NCBI GenBank assembly: GCA_946480605.1
Contig: CAMLKW010000037.1
Span: 1-25,487 of the forward strand
Length of the DNA stretch: 25,487 nt
Direction: 5' to 3'
From: an uncultured Roseateles sp.
GTDB lineage: Bacteria; Pseudomonadota; Gammaproteobacteria; Burkholderiales; Burkholderiaceae
Numbering within the stretch: position 1 is the stretch's first letter; each line of letters opens with the position of its first letter. The notes beneath the pieces are model-generated. The model made no database searches. It worked only from the letters and a program-made list of their open reading frames with translations, and was not told the DNA's origin. The translations under genes were made by a program, and so were the position numbers. This document shows positions 16,347 to 23,673 of the stretch, piece after piece.

Positions 16347-19199
16347 ATGAACGAGACAAGCCCTACGAAGACCTTGGTACGCCGCGCGGCAGCGCTTGCT
16401 CTGGCGCTGCTGGTGTCGCAAGCACTGGCCGATGTGCCGGCCGCCAGGCTGTCGGACACAGGCCCGCGCTGGGGCTTCGAGCTGGCGCAGCGCACGCCCG
16501 ACCCGGCCGTGCGCTTCGGCCGCCTGCCCAACGGGCTGCGCTATGCGCTGCAGCACAACCAGATGCCCAAGGACGGCGTGGCCATGCGCATGCGCATAGG
16601 CTCGGGCTCGCTGCAGGAGCGCGACGAGGAGCAGGGCCTGTCCCACTTCCTGGAGCACATGGCCTTCCGGGGGAGTGCCAACCTGTCGGACGGCGAGGTG
16701 GTGCGCATGCTGGAACGCCAGGGCCTGCGCCTCGGTGCCGACAGCAATGCGTTCACGGGCCTGGACCAGACCCTCTACCTCTTCAACTTTCCCAAGGCGG
16801 ATGCCGCAGCGCTGGACACGGGGCTGATGCTGTTCCGCGAGATCGTCGAGCGGCTGACGTTGGACCCGCAGCTCATCGAGCAGGAGAAAGGCGTCATCCT
16901 GTCCGAGGAGCGCCTGCGCGACGGGCCGGCGCGGCGCGCCGCCATCGCGCAATTGCAGCAGCAGCTGGATGGGACACGGGTGACGAGGCGCCTGCCCATT
17001 GGCCTCACAGCAACCATCCAGGCCGCCACGGCCGAGCGGCTGCGCCGCTACTACACGGCCAATTACCGGCCCGACAACGTCACGCTGATCGTCGTCGGCA
17101 ACATCGACGTGGATGCGGTGGAGCGCCAGATCCGCGAGCGCTTTGCCGACTGGCGCAACGACACGCCGCCCGATGCGCCCGACCTGGGCGTGGCCCGGCC
17201 GACGCAACCCGTCGTCGAGTTCGTGGCGCCCGATGCGCCCGACGCGCTCACGCTGACCTGGCTGCAGCCGCTGGACCTGCGGCCCCACACGCCGGCGGTG
17301 TCGCGCGAGTTCCTCGTCCAGGGCCTGGCCGTCGGCGCGCTCAACCAGCGCCTGAGCGACCTTGCGCAGCAGCCGGGCAGCCCCCTGCTGGGCGCGACGG
17401 CCAGCGTTCAGGCTACCGTCTACCGGGTGACCGGCATCGCCCAGCTCGCGGTGCGGGCACAGCCGGGGCGCTGGACCGACGCGCTCGATGCGGCGGCGGC
17501 CGAGCTGCGGCAACTGCTGGTCCATGGCGTGACGCAGGACGACCTGCAGCGCCTGCTGCCGGGTGTGCGCAGCCAGATGCAGGCCCGGCTGGCCCAGGAG
17601 CCTACACGGTCGCATGGGGCCATTGCGGACCGGTTGGTCAACGCGGTCCATCCGCATGCGCCCTATCTGAATGCGCAGCAGGCGCTGACCGAGACGGAGC
17701 CGCTGCTGGCCAGCCTGCAGCCCGAGGAACTGACCGCCGCGCTGCGCCGCTGCTTCGGCGACGCCCGGCCGCTGCTGTTCCGCAGCGGCAGGTCCGCGGC
17801 CTTCGGCGAGGAGAAGGCGACGCAGCAGTTGGTGCATGCGATGACGCGGCCGCTCGCCGAGCCGCTGGCCGTCGCGGTGGCGGACTGGCCCTACACCGAC
17901 TTCGGCCCGCCCAGCGCCATCGTGGCCCGCACGCAGGACGCCGAGCTGGGCACGACGCATGTCCAGTTTGCCAACGGCACGCGGCTGACCGTCAAGCCCA
18001 GCGCGCTGCACAAGGACCAGGTGAACGTGCGGGTGCAACTGGGCCAGGGCCGCGCCGGCATCGCAGCCGGTGACGCGCACGCCATCTGGGCCCTGGGGAC
18101 CGCCGTGACCCTGGGCGGCACCGGGCAGCGGTCGGCCGCCGAGATCCGGCAGTGGCGACAGCGCAGCGGCAAGCGCACCGAGTTCAGCTTCGGTGCGGGT
18201 CAGTACGCCTTCACGCTGTCGGGCACGACACGCCCGGCCGATCTGCTGGACCAGCTGCAAGTGCTGGCGGCCCATGCCCGCGATCCTGGCTTTCGCCCGG
18301 AGGTCGGTGAGAAGCTGCTGGCGCTGGGCTACTCGCAGGTGGCGCCCGAGGCCCAGCCTGGTGCTGTGCATGCGCGCGAGGTCGCACATGTGATGACCGG
18401 TGGCGATGCGCGCCTGGGGCTGCCACCCAGCGCTGCCGACGTAAGGGCCACGCGGGTCGGCGATCTGCCCGCGCTGCTGAAGCCGGCACTGGCCGGCGCG
18501 GCGGACATCGTCATCGTCGGTGACGTGACAGAAGCAGCCGCCATCGCCGCGGTGCAGGCCACCTTTGGGTCGGGGGACGAGCGGCCGCGGCCGCCGCGTG
18601 CCGTGCTGCAGGTCGAGCCCGTGGCGGGCGGCGGTGCACCCCGCGTGATCCACCACCGCGGTCGAGCGGACCAGGCGGTGCTGGGCTGGGCCTGGGCCAT
18701 GCCCGATCACTGGACGGACCCGGCCTTGTCGTACACCGCCCGGGTGGCCGCCTCGCTGCTGCGGGCCCGGCTGGCGGACACCGCCCGGGCGCAGATGGGC
18801 ATCACCTATTCGCCGCAGGCGGCCGCGTTCGCGTCGCTGGATGTGCCGGGTTCGGGGCGCTTCGCCGTGAGCATCGAGACGCCGCCGGAGAAGTTCGACG
18901 CCGTCCGCGAGCTGCTGCGCGCACAGCTGCGCGAGCTGGCCGACCAGCCCGTCAGCGCCGACGAACTGCAGCGCGCGCTGCAGCCCCGCATGGAGAGCCT
19001 GCTGAAGGAGCCCGAGAGCCCCTGGTACTGGGTCAACTGGCTGGCCCGCATCCAGGCGGATCCGCGCATGAAGGATGCGATGCGGGATGAGGTGGCCGGC
19101 ATGCGGGCCGTCACGGCGGCGGGTGTGCAGGCCTATTTCCGCGATCACATCGCAGCGCGGCCGCCGGTCGAGGTGGTCGCACGCGCGGCCGGGTCCTGA
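16347..19199 (+). CDS. PqqL-like M16-family zinc metalloprotease, periplasmic
   Basis: 950 residues, close to E. coli PqqL (about 930), with the two M16 halves in one chain. A basic N-terminus and hydrophobic stretch (VRRAAALALALLVSQALA, 11-28) make a likely Sec signal peptide with cleavage after ALA. The inverted zinc motif HFLEH (His100, Glu103, His104) is intact and a third ligand Glu lies near 180 (IEQEKGVILSEER). The C-terminal half has the usual peptidase M16 C repeats and no second zinc motif, as expected. It should degrade peptides in the periplasm. The ATG at 16347 is preferred to upstream in-frame codons because it places the signal peptide properly; its ribosome site is weak. It ends 3 bp from the convergent DUF72 gene. 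No pqq genes are nearby, so a role in PQQ synthesis is not implied. Confidence 0.9.
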   Translation: MNETSPTKTLVRRAAALALALLVSQALADVPAARLSDTGPRWGFELAQRTPDPAVRFGRLPNGLRYALQHNQMPKDGVAMRMRIGSGSLQERDEEQGLSHFLEHMAFRGSANLSDGEVVRMLERQGLRLGADSNAFTGLDQTLYLFNFPKADAAALDTGLMLFREIVERLTLDPQLIEQEKGVILSEERLRDGPARRAAIAQLQQQLDGTRVTRRLPIGLTATIQAATAERLRRYYTANYRPDNVTLIVVGNIDVDAVERQIRERFADWRNDTPPDAPDLGVARPTQPVVEFVAPDAPDALTLTWLQPLDLRPHTPAVSREFLVQGLAVGALNQRLSDLAQQPGSPLLGATASVQATVYRVTGIAQLAVRAQPGRWTDALDAAAAELRQLLVHGVTQDDLQRLLPGVRSQMQARLAQEPTRSHGAIADRLVNAVHPHAPYLNAQQALTETEPLLASLQPEELTAALRRCFGDARPLLFRSGRSAAFGEEKATQQLVHAMTRPLAEPLAVAVADWPYTDFGPPSAIVARTQDAELGTTHVQFANGTRLTVKPSALHKDQVNVRVQLGQGRAGIAAGDAHAIWALGTAVTLGGTGQRSAAEIRQWRQRSGKRTEFSFGAGQYAFTLSGTTRPADLLDQLQVLAAHARDPGFRPEVGEKLLALGYSQVAPEAQPGAVHAREVAHVMTGGDARLGLPPSAADVRATRVGDLPALLKPALAGAADIVIVGDVTEAAAIAAVQATFGSGDERPRPPRAVLQVEPVAGGGAPRVIHHRGRADQAVLGWAWAMPDHWTDPALSYTARVAASLLRARLADTARAQMGITYSPQAAAFASLDVPGSGRFAVSIETPPEKFDAVRELLRAQLRELADQPVSADELQRALQPRMESLLKEPESPWYWVNWLARIQADPRMKDAMRDEVAGMRAVTAAGVQAYFRDHIAARPPVEVVARAAGS

Positions 19200-19207
19200 C
19201 GTTCAGG
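19195..19207. repeat. Small inverted repeat spanning two convergent stop codons
   Basis: CCTGA-CGT-TCAGG contains the TGA stop of the M16 protease on the plus strand and the TGA stop of the DUF72 gene on the minus strand. The 5-bp stem without a T tract is too weak to call a terminator. Confidence 0.3.
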
Positions 19208-20015
19208 GCGCGACCGTTTCGCCCAGCGCGCGCCGCAGCGCCATCGCCGCCTGCGGCGCGCGTTCCTTGGCGCCGCTGATGAAGAAGACGAACACGTCGC
19301 GCGGCGCCGCCGGCTCGGCCGCAGCGGCGATGCGCGGCAGGCCCGAGGGCTCGTCGCCGCGCGCCCAGGCCTGCGCGGCGGCGGCCAGCGCGGGGAAGAC
19401 CTCGGGCGGGCAGCCCAGCGGCTCGTGGGGCTGCGTGCGCATCAGGCGCGTGTAGACGAAGTCGCCGGTCAGGTCGGGGATGGCGGGGTAGTCGTCGGAT
19501 TCGGTGAACACCGTGGCCACCTGGAAGCGGCGCGCCAGCGCGAGGTAGTCCGCGCAGCGGAAGCTGTCGTGCCGCACGTCCAGCGCATGGCGCAGCTTCA
19601 GTCCGTCCACTTGGTCGGGCAGCAGTTCGAGAAAGGCGCTCAGGTCCGCCGCGTCGAACTTGTGCGTCGGTGCGAGTTGCCAGACGATGGGCCCCAGCTT
19701 GTCGCCCAGCTCGGCAATGCCGGAATCGATGAAGCGCCTGATGGAGTCGGCGCCCTCGGCCAGCACGCGGCGCTGCGTCGCGAAGCGGATGGCCTTCAGC
19801 GAGAACTGGAAGCCGTCGGGCGCCTCGCGGCGCCACTTGGCGAAGGTGGCGGGCTTCTGTGCGCCGTAGTAGGTGCTGTTGATTTCGATGGCGGTCAGGC
19901 GCCGGCTGGCGTACTCCAGCTCACGCGCCTGCGGCCAGCCGGCGGGATAGAAGCTGTCGCGCCAGGGCTCGAAGTTCCAGCCGCCGATGCCGACCCTGAT
20001 CCTGCCGTCCGCCAT
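19203..20015 (-). CDS. DUF72 (YecE-like) TIM-barrel protein
   Basis: 270 residues. Conserved blocks of the DUF72 family are visible: IRVGIGGWNFEPWRDSFYP near the start, the IEINSTYYG segment (about 44-52), FQFSLKAIRFATQRR, LGPIVWQLAP (about 104-113), ALDVRHDSF and FVYTRLMRT. Members have a TIM-barrel fold and no established function. The start at 20015 has a strong Shine-Dalgarno (GGGAGG about 6 bp upstream). It sits 29 bp downstream of the ETF-QO gene on the same strand, so the two are probably cotranscribed. Confidence 0.88.
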   Translation of the reverse strand: MADGRIRVGIGGWNFEPWRDSFYPAGWPQARELEYASRRLTAIEINSTYYGAQKPATFAKWRREAPDGFQFSLKAIRFATQRRVLAEGADSIRRFIDSGIAELGDKLGPIVWQLAPTHKFDAADLSAFLELLPDQVDGLKLRHALDVRHDSFRCADYLALARRFQVATVFTESDDYPAIPDLTGDFVYTRLMRTQPHEPLGCPPEVFPALAAAAQAWARGDEPSGLPRIAAAAEPAAPRDVFVFFISGAKERAPQAAMALRRALGETVAP

Positions 20016-20044
20016 GCGCCACCTCCCTGGAGATGGCGCGCAGC

Positions 20045-21721
20045 TTACATGCCGGCGTAGTTGGGCCCGCCGCCGCCTTCCGGCGTGACCCAGACGATGT
20101 TCTGCGTCGGGTCCTTGATGTCGCAGGTCTTGCAGTGCACGCAGTTCTGCGCGTTGATCTGCAGGCGCTCGCCGCCGCCAGCCTCGTTCGGCACGAACTC
20201 GTAGACGCCGGCCGGGCAGTAGCGGCTCTCGGGGCCGGCGAACTTTGCCAGGTTGACCTGCACCGGCACCGCGTCGTTCTTCAGCGTCAGGTGGGCGGGC
20301 TGGTTTTCCTCGTGGTTGGTGTTGGAGATGAACACCGACGACAGGCGGTCGAAGCTCAGCTTGCCGTCCGGCTTGGGATAGACGATGGGCTGGCACTCGG
20401 CGGCGGGGCGCAGCGAGGTGTTGTCGGCCTTGTGGTTGTGCAGCGTCCATGGCGGGCTGGAGACGCCCAGCTTGGGCAGCAGCCACTGCTCGATGCCGGT
20501 CATCAGCTGGCCGGTGGTCTTGCCCTTCTTGAACCAGAGCTTGAAGTTGCGGGTCTGCTGCAGTTCCTCGTTTAGCCAGCTCTTGTCGAAGGCCGCGGGG
20601 TAGGCCGCCAGCTCGTCCTGTGCGCGGCCGGCGTCCAGCGCCGGGGCCAGAGCCTCGGCGGCCAGCATGCCGCTCTTGATGGCCGCATGGCTGCCCTTGA
20701 TGCGCGCGGCGTTCAGGTAGCCGGCATCACAGCCCACCAGGCAGCCGCCCGGGAACACGGTCTTGGGCAGGGCCTGGGGCGTGCCGTTGTTGATGGCGCG
20801 AGCGCCGTAGCCGATGCGCTTGCCGCCCTCGATGTGGGCGCGGATGGCCGGGTGGGTCTTCCAGCGCTGCATCTCCTCGAACGGAGAGAGATAGGGGTTG
20901 TCATAGTCCAGGCCGATGACGAAGCCCAGCGTGACCTTGTTGCCGTCCAGGTGGTACAGGAAGCCGCCGCCGAAGGTGTCGCCCTCCATCGGCCAGCCGG
21001 CCGTGTGCACGACCTTGCCGGGCTGGGCCTTGTCGGCGGGGATCTCCCACAGCTCCTTGATGCCGATGGCGTAGGTCTGCGTGTCGCGGCCCGCGGTCAG
21101 GTCGTACTTGGCCAGCAGCTGCTTGCCCAGATGGCCGCGCGCGCCTTCGGCGAACACGGTGTACTTGCCCAGCAGCTCCATGCCGAGCTGGAAGTGGTCT
21201 GTGGGCTCGCCGTCCTTGCCCAAGCCCATGTTGCCGGTCGCCACGCCGCGCACACGGCCCTGCTCGTCGTACAGCACCTCGGCCGCGGCAAAGCCCGGGA
21301 AGATCTCGATGCCCAGGCCCTCGGCCTGCTGTGCCATCCACTTGACGACGTCGCTCAGGCTGATGACGTAGCAGCCGTGGTTGTGGAAGTTGCGCGGCAC
21401 GAGCCAGTCGGGCGTGCGGCTGCTGCCGGTCTCGGACAGGAACAGCACATCGTCGCCGGTGACGGCCTGCGTCAGCGGCGCGCTCAGCTCCTGCCAGTTC
21501 GGGAACAGCTCGGTGATGGCGCGCGGGTCCATGACCGCGCCGGACAGGATGTGCGCGCCGGGCTCGGAGCCCTTCTCCAGCACGACGATGTTGGCGTCGG
21601 GCTTGATCTGCTTCAGGCGGATGGCGGTGGCCAGGCCGGCGGGGCCGCCGCCGACGATGACCACGTCGTACTCCATGGACTCGCGGGGGCCGAACTGGGC
21701 CAGGATTTCTTCTGAGGTCAT
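20045..21721 (-). CDS. Electron transfer flavoprotein-ubiquinone oxidoreductase (ETF-QO)
   Basis: 558 residues, the typical length. It takes electrons from reduced ETF, itself reduced by acyl-CoA and other dehydrogenases, and passes them to ubiquinone at the inner membrane. Seen: the FAD dinucleotide-binding motif VVIVGGGPAGLA (20-31), the quinone/membrane region typical of the family in the middle, and the C-terminal 4Fe-4S site with Cys502 (YCPAGVYEF) and Cys527-x2-Cys530-x2-Cys533 (NCVHCKTCDIKDP). All four cluster ligands are present. ATG 21721 is chosen over the in-frame 21775 because GGAG lies about 8 bp upstream and family members start near here. DUF72 gene follows; the SDR operon is divergent. 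Confidence 0.95.
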   Translation of the reverse strand: MTSEEILAQFGPRESMEYDVVIVGGGPAGLATAIRLKQIKPDANIVVLEKGSEPGAHILSGAVMDPRAITELFPNWQELSAPLTQAVTGDDVLFLSETGSSRTPDWLVPRNFHNHGCYVISLSDVVKWMAQQAEGLGIEIFPGFAAAEVLYDEQGRVRGVATGNMGLGKDGEPTDHFQLGMELLGKYTVFAEGARGHLGKQLLAKYDLTAGRDTQTYAIGIKELWEIPADKAQPGKVVHTAGWPMEGDTFGGGFLYHLDGNKVTLGFVIGLDYDNPYLSPFEEMQRWKTHPAIRAHIEGGKRIGYGARAINNGTPQALPKTVFPGGCLVGCDAGYLNAARIKGSHAAIKSGMLAAEALAPALDAGRAQDELAAYPAAFDKSWLNEELQQTRNFKLWFKKGKTTGQLMTGIEQWLLPKLGVSSPPWTLHNHKADNTSLRPAAECQPIVYPKPDGKLSFDRLSSVFISNTNHEENQPAHLTLKNDAVPVQVNLAKFAGPESRYCPAGVYEFVPNEAGGGERLQINAQNCVHCKTCDIKDPTQNIVWVTPEGGGGPNYAGM

Positions 21722-21752
21722 GCGGGGCTCCGTGAGCTTTGAACTGCGCGCG

Positions 21753-21758
21753 ATTCTA
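21753..21758 (-). promoter_or_regulatory. Possible -10 element for the ETF-QO gene
   Basis: On the reverse strand TAGAAT (5 of 6 to TATAAT) lies about 30 bp before the ETF-QO start. The upstream 17 bp does not end in a good -35, so this is a weak call. Confidence 0.3.
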
Positions 21759-21851
21759 GAGAGGCTGGATAGCAAATAGAACGGTCGTGCTTTTTTAGTG
21801 CAAGGGGTCTAGGCGGCTAGGATGGCCGCAACCCACTCAGAAGGCAGTCTC

Positions 21852-22634
21852 ATGAGTTACTCCATCAACCTCGAAGGCCGCGTGGCGCTGATCACCGGGG
21901 CCTCCAGCGGGCTGGGTGCGCAGTTCGCGCGCACGCTGTCGCAGGCGGGCGCCTGCGTCGTGCTGGCCGGCCGCCGCATCGAGCGGCTGAAGGACTTGCG
22001 CGCCGAGATCGAAGGCAACGGCGGCGACGCCCACGTCGTGAGCCTGGACGTGACCGACGTGGCCAGCATCAGGGCCGCCGTGGCTCATGCCGAGACCGAG
22101 GTCGGCACGCTCGACATCCTGATCAACAACTCGGGCGTGTCCACGACTCAGCGCCTCACCGACGTCACCGAGAACGACTACGACTACGTGATGGACACCA
22201 ACACGCGCGGCGCCTTCTTCGTCGCGCAGGAGGTGGGCAAGCGCATGCTGGCCCGTGCGCGCGGCGCGGCGCCGGGCACCTTCATCGGCGGGCGCATCGT
22301 CAACGTGGCCTCCATGGCCGGGCTGCGCGTGCTGGGCCAGATCGGCGTCTACGCGATGAGCAAGGCCGCCGTCATCCACATGACGCGCGCGATGGCGCTG
22401 GAGTGGGGCAAGTACGGCATCAACGTGAACGCGATCTGCCCCGGCTACATCGACACCGAGATCAACCACCACCACTGGGGCACCGAGCAGGGCAAGAAGC
22501 TCATCGACCTGCTGCCGCGCAAGCGCGTCGGCCAGCCCCAGGACCTGGATACGGCGCTGCTGATGCTGTGCGCCAACGAGAGCCATTTCATCAATGGCGC
22601 GGTCATTCAGGCCGACGACGGGTTTGGTGTCTGA
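21852..22634 (+). CDS. Short-chain dehydrogenase/reductase (SDR)
   Basis: 260-residue classical SDR, cytoplasmic NAD(P)H-dependent oxidoreductase. Seen: the nucleotide-binding TGASSGLG (15-22), NNSG at 92-95 (NNAG is usual), Asn117, catalytic Ser154 (NVASMAG) and Tyr167-x3-Lys171 (YAMSK), then the PGYIDTEI segment (197-204). It is FabG-like, but substrate cannot be read. ATG 21852 is preferred to 21822 because it gives the usual short N-terminus before the first strand and has AAGG about 10 bp upstream. Its stop overlaps the next start (TGATG), and it faces ETF-QO divergently, which favours a role in acyl-CoA or hydroxyacyl metabolism. Confidence 0.92.
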   Translation: MSYSINLEGRVALITGASSGLGAQFARTLSQAGACVVLAGRRIERLKDLRAEIEGNGGDAHVVSLDVTDVASIRAAVAHAETEVGTLDILINNSGVSTTQRLTDVTENDYDYVMDTNTRGAFFVAQEVGKRMLARARGAAPGTFIGGRIVNVASMAGLRVLGQIGVYAMSKAAVIHMTRAMALEWGKYGINVNAICPGYIDTEINHHHWGTEQGKKLIDLLPRKRVGQPQDLDTALLMLCANESHFINGAVIQADDGFGV

Positions 22635-23257
22635 TGGCGCGACGAGACCTGACCCCTTTGGAGGCCCGCGTCCTCGCCGTCCTGGTCGAGAAGGAATCCA
22701 CCGTGCCGGACAGCTATCCGCTGTCGGCCAACGCGCTGACCGCCGGCTGCAACCAGAAGACGGCGCGCGATCCGGTCATGGACGTCAGCGAGGCCGAGGT
22801 GCTGGCCACCGTGGAGGAGCTGAAGGCGCTGCACCTGGTCAACACGGTGAGCGGCAGCCGCGTGGTGCGCTACGAGCACAACTTCGCCCGCGGCCTGGGC
22901 GTGCCGGGTGCTGCGATGGCTTTGCTGACGCAGCTGATGCTGCGCGGCCCGCAGACGGCGGCCGAGCTGCGGCAGAACACCGAGCGCCTGCATCGCTTCG
23001 CGGACGTGTCGTCGGTGGAGGGCTTCCTGGAGGAGCTGGCGGAGCGCGAGCAACCCTTTGCCGTCAAGCTCGCCAAGGCGCCGGGCGCCCGCGAGGCGCG
23101 CTGGGCGCATCTGCTGTGCGGCCCGGTGGCGTCGGTCGAGCAGGCCGTGGCGGCGGCCCTGCCTCGCGACGAGGAGGTGGCCTTGCTCCGGGCCGAGGTG
23201 GCATCGCTGCGCCAACTGGTCAACCGCATCGCCGCGGAGCTGGGCATTCAGCCATGA
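22634..23257 (+). CDS. YceH-family (DUF480) winged-helix protein
   Basis: 207 residues, the usual size for the UPF0502/YceH family. Seen: the family opening LTPLEARVLAVLVEKESTVPDSYPLS, the CNQKTARDPVMDV segment, a second winged-helix half starting near MALLTQLMLRGPQTAAELR, and a C-terminal helical coiled segment (EVALLRAEVASLRQLV). The family is thought to be DNA-binding-like but its function is not known to me. The ATG overlaps the SDR stop (TGATG, 22632-22636), which sets the start. Its own stop overlaps the next start (ATGA), so the three genes form one coupled operon. Confidence 0.9.
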   Translation: MARRDLTPLEARVLAVLVEKESTVPDSYPLSANALTAGCNQKTARDPVMDVSEAEVLATVEELKALHLVNTVSGSRVVRYEHNFARGLGVPGAAMALLTQLMLRGPQTAAELRQNTERLHRFADVSSVEGFLEELAEREQPFAVKLAKAPGAREARWAHLLCGPVASVEQAVAAALPRDEEVALLRAEVASLRQLVNRIAAELGIQP

Positions 23258-23673
23258 GGTATGTCATCCCGGCGCAGAAGAAGCTGACCTTCGAGTTGCG
23301 CATCCAGATGCGCTGGGGCGACATGGACGCGATGGGCCACATCAACAACACGCTGTATTTCCGTTACCTGGAAATGGCGCGCGTCGACTGGCTGGCCTCC
23401 ATCGGCGCGCCGCCCAACCCGGGCGGGCAGGGGCCGGTCATCGTCAATGCCTTCTGCAACTTCTACCGGCAGCTGAAGGTGCCGGGCGAGGTGCTGGCGA
23501 AGCACTACGTCAGCGATCCCGGCCGCACATCGTTTGAAACCTGGATCACGCTGGAGCGCATGGACGAGCCGGGCGTGATCTACGCCGAGGGCGGCGCGAC
23601 CACGCTGTGGTTCGACGCCCAGACCGACAAGGCCATCGCCTTGCCGGACTGGGTGCGCGCCATCGTCACTTGA
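23254..23673 (+). CDS. Hotdog-fold acyl-CoA thioesterase (4-hydroxybenzoyl-CoA thioesterase-like)
   Basis: 139 residues, single hotdog domain. The N-terminal signature RWGDMDAMGHINNTLYFRYLE (20-40) is that of the 4HBT/YbgC/FadM group. Asp25, just before the AMGHINN stretch, is at the expected catalytic position. It should hydrolyse an acyl- or aroyl-CoA in the cytoplasm; chain preference is unknown. The ATG overlaps the stop of the YceH-like gene (ATGA, 23254-23257), which decides the start. Its stop overlaps the convergent TonB receptor stop by 8 bp. Linkage to an SDR and a divergent ETF-QO supports a role in acyl-CoA turnover. Confidence 0.9.
   Translation: MRYVIPAQKKLTFELRIQMRWGDMDAMGHINNTLYFRYLEMARVDWLASIGAPPNPGGQGPVIVNAFCNFYRQLKVPGEVLAKHYVSDPGRTSFETWITLERMDEPGVIYAEGGATTLWFDAQTDKAIALPDWVRAIVT

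Noticed and set aside
17168..17243. A 16-bp sequence, GCCCGATGCGCCCGAC, repeated 60 bp apart in the M16 gene
   Set aside because: Both copies encode Pro-Asp-Ala-Pro-Asp stretches in a Pro/Asp-rich linker. It is explained by codon bias and has no further copies.
16308..19148. A 946-codon minus-strand frame opposite the M16 protease
   Set aside because: Composition is that of a shadow frame, and the plus strand carries signal peptide and zinc motif.
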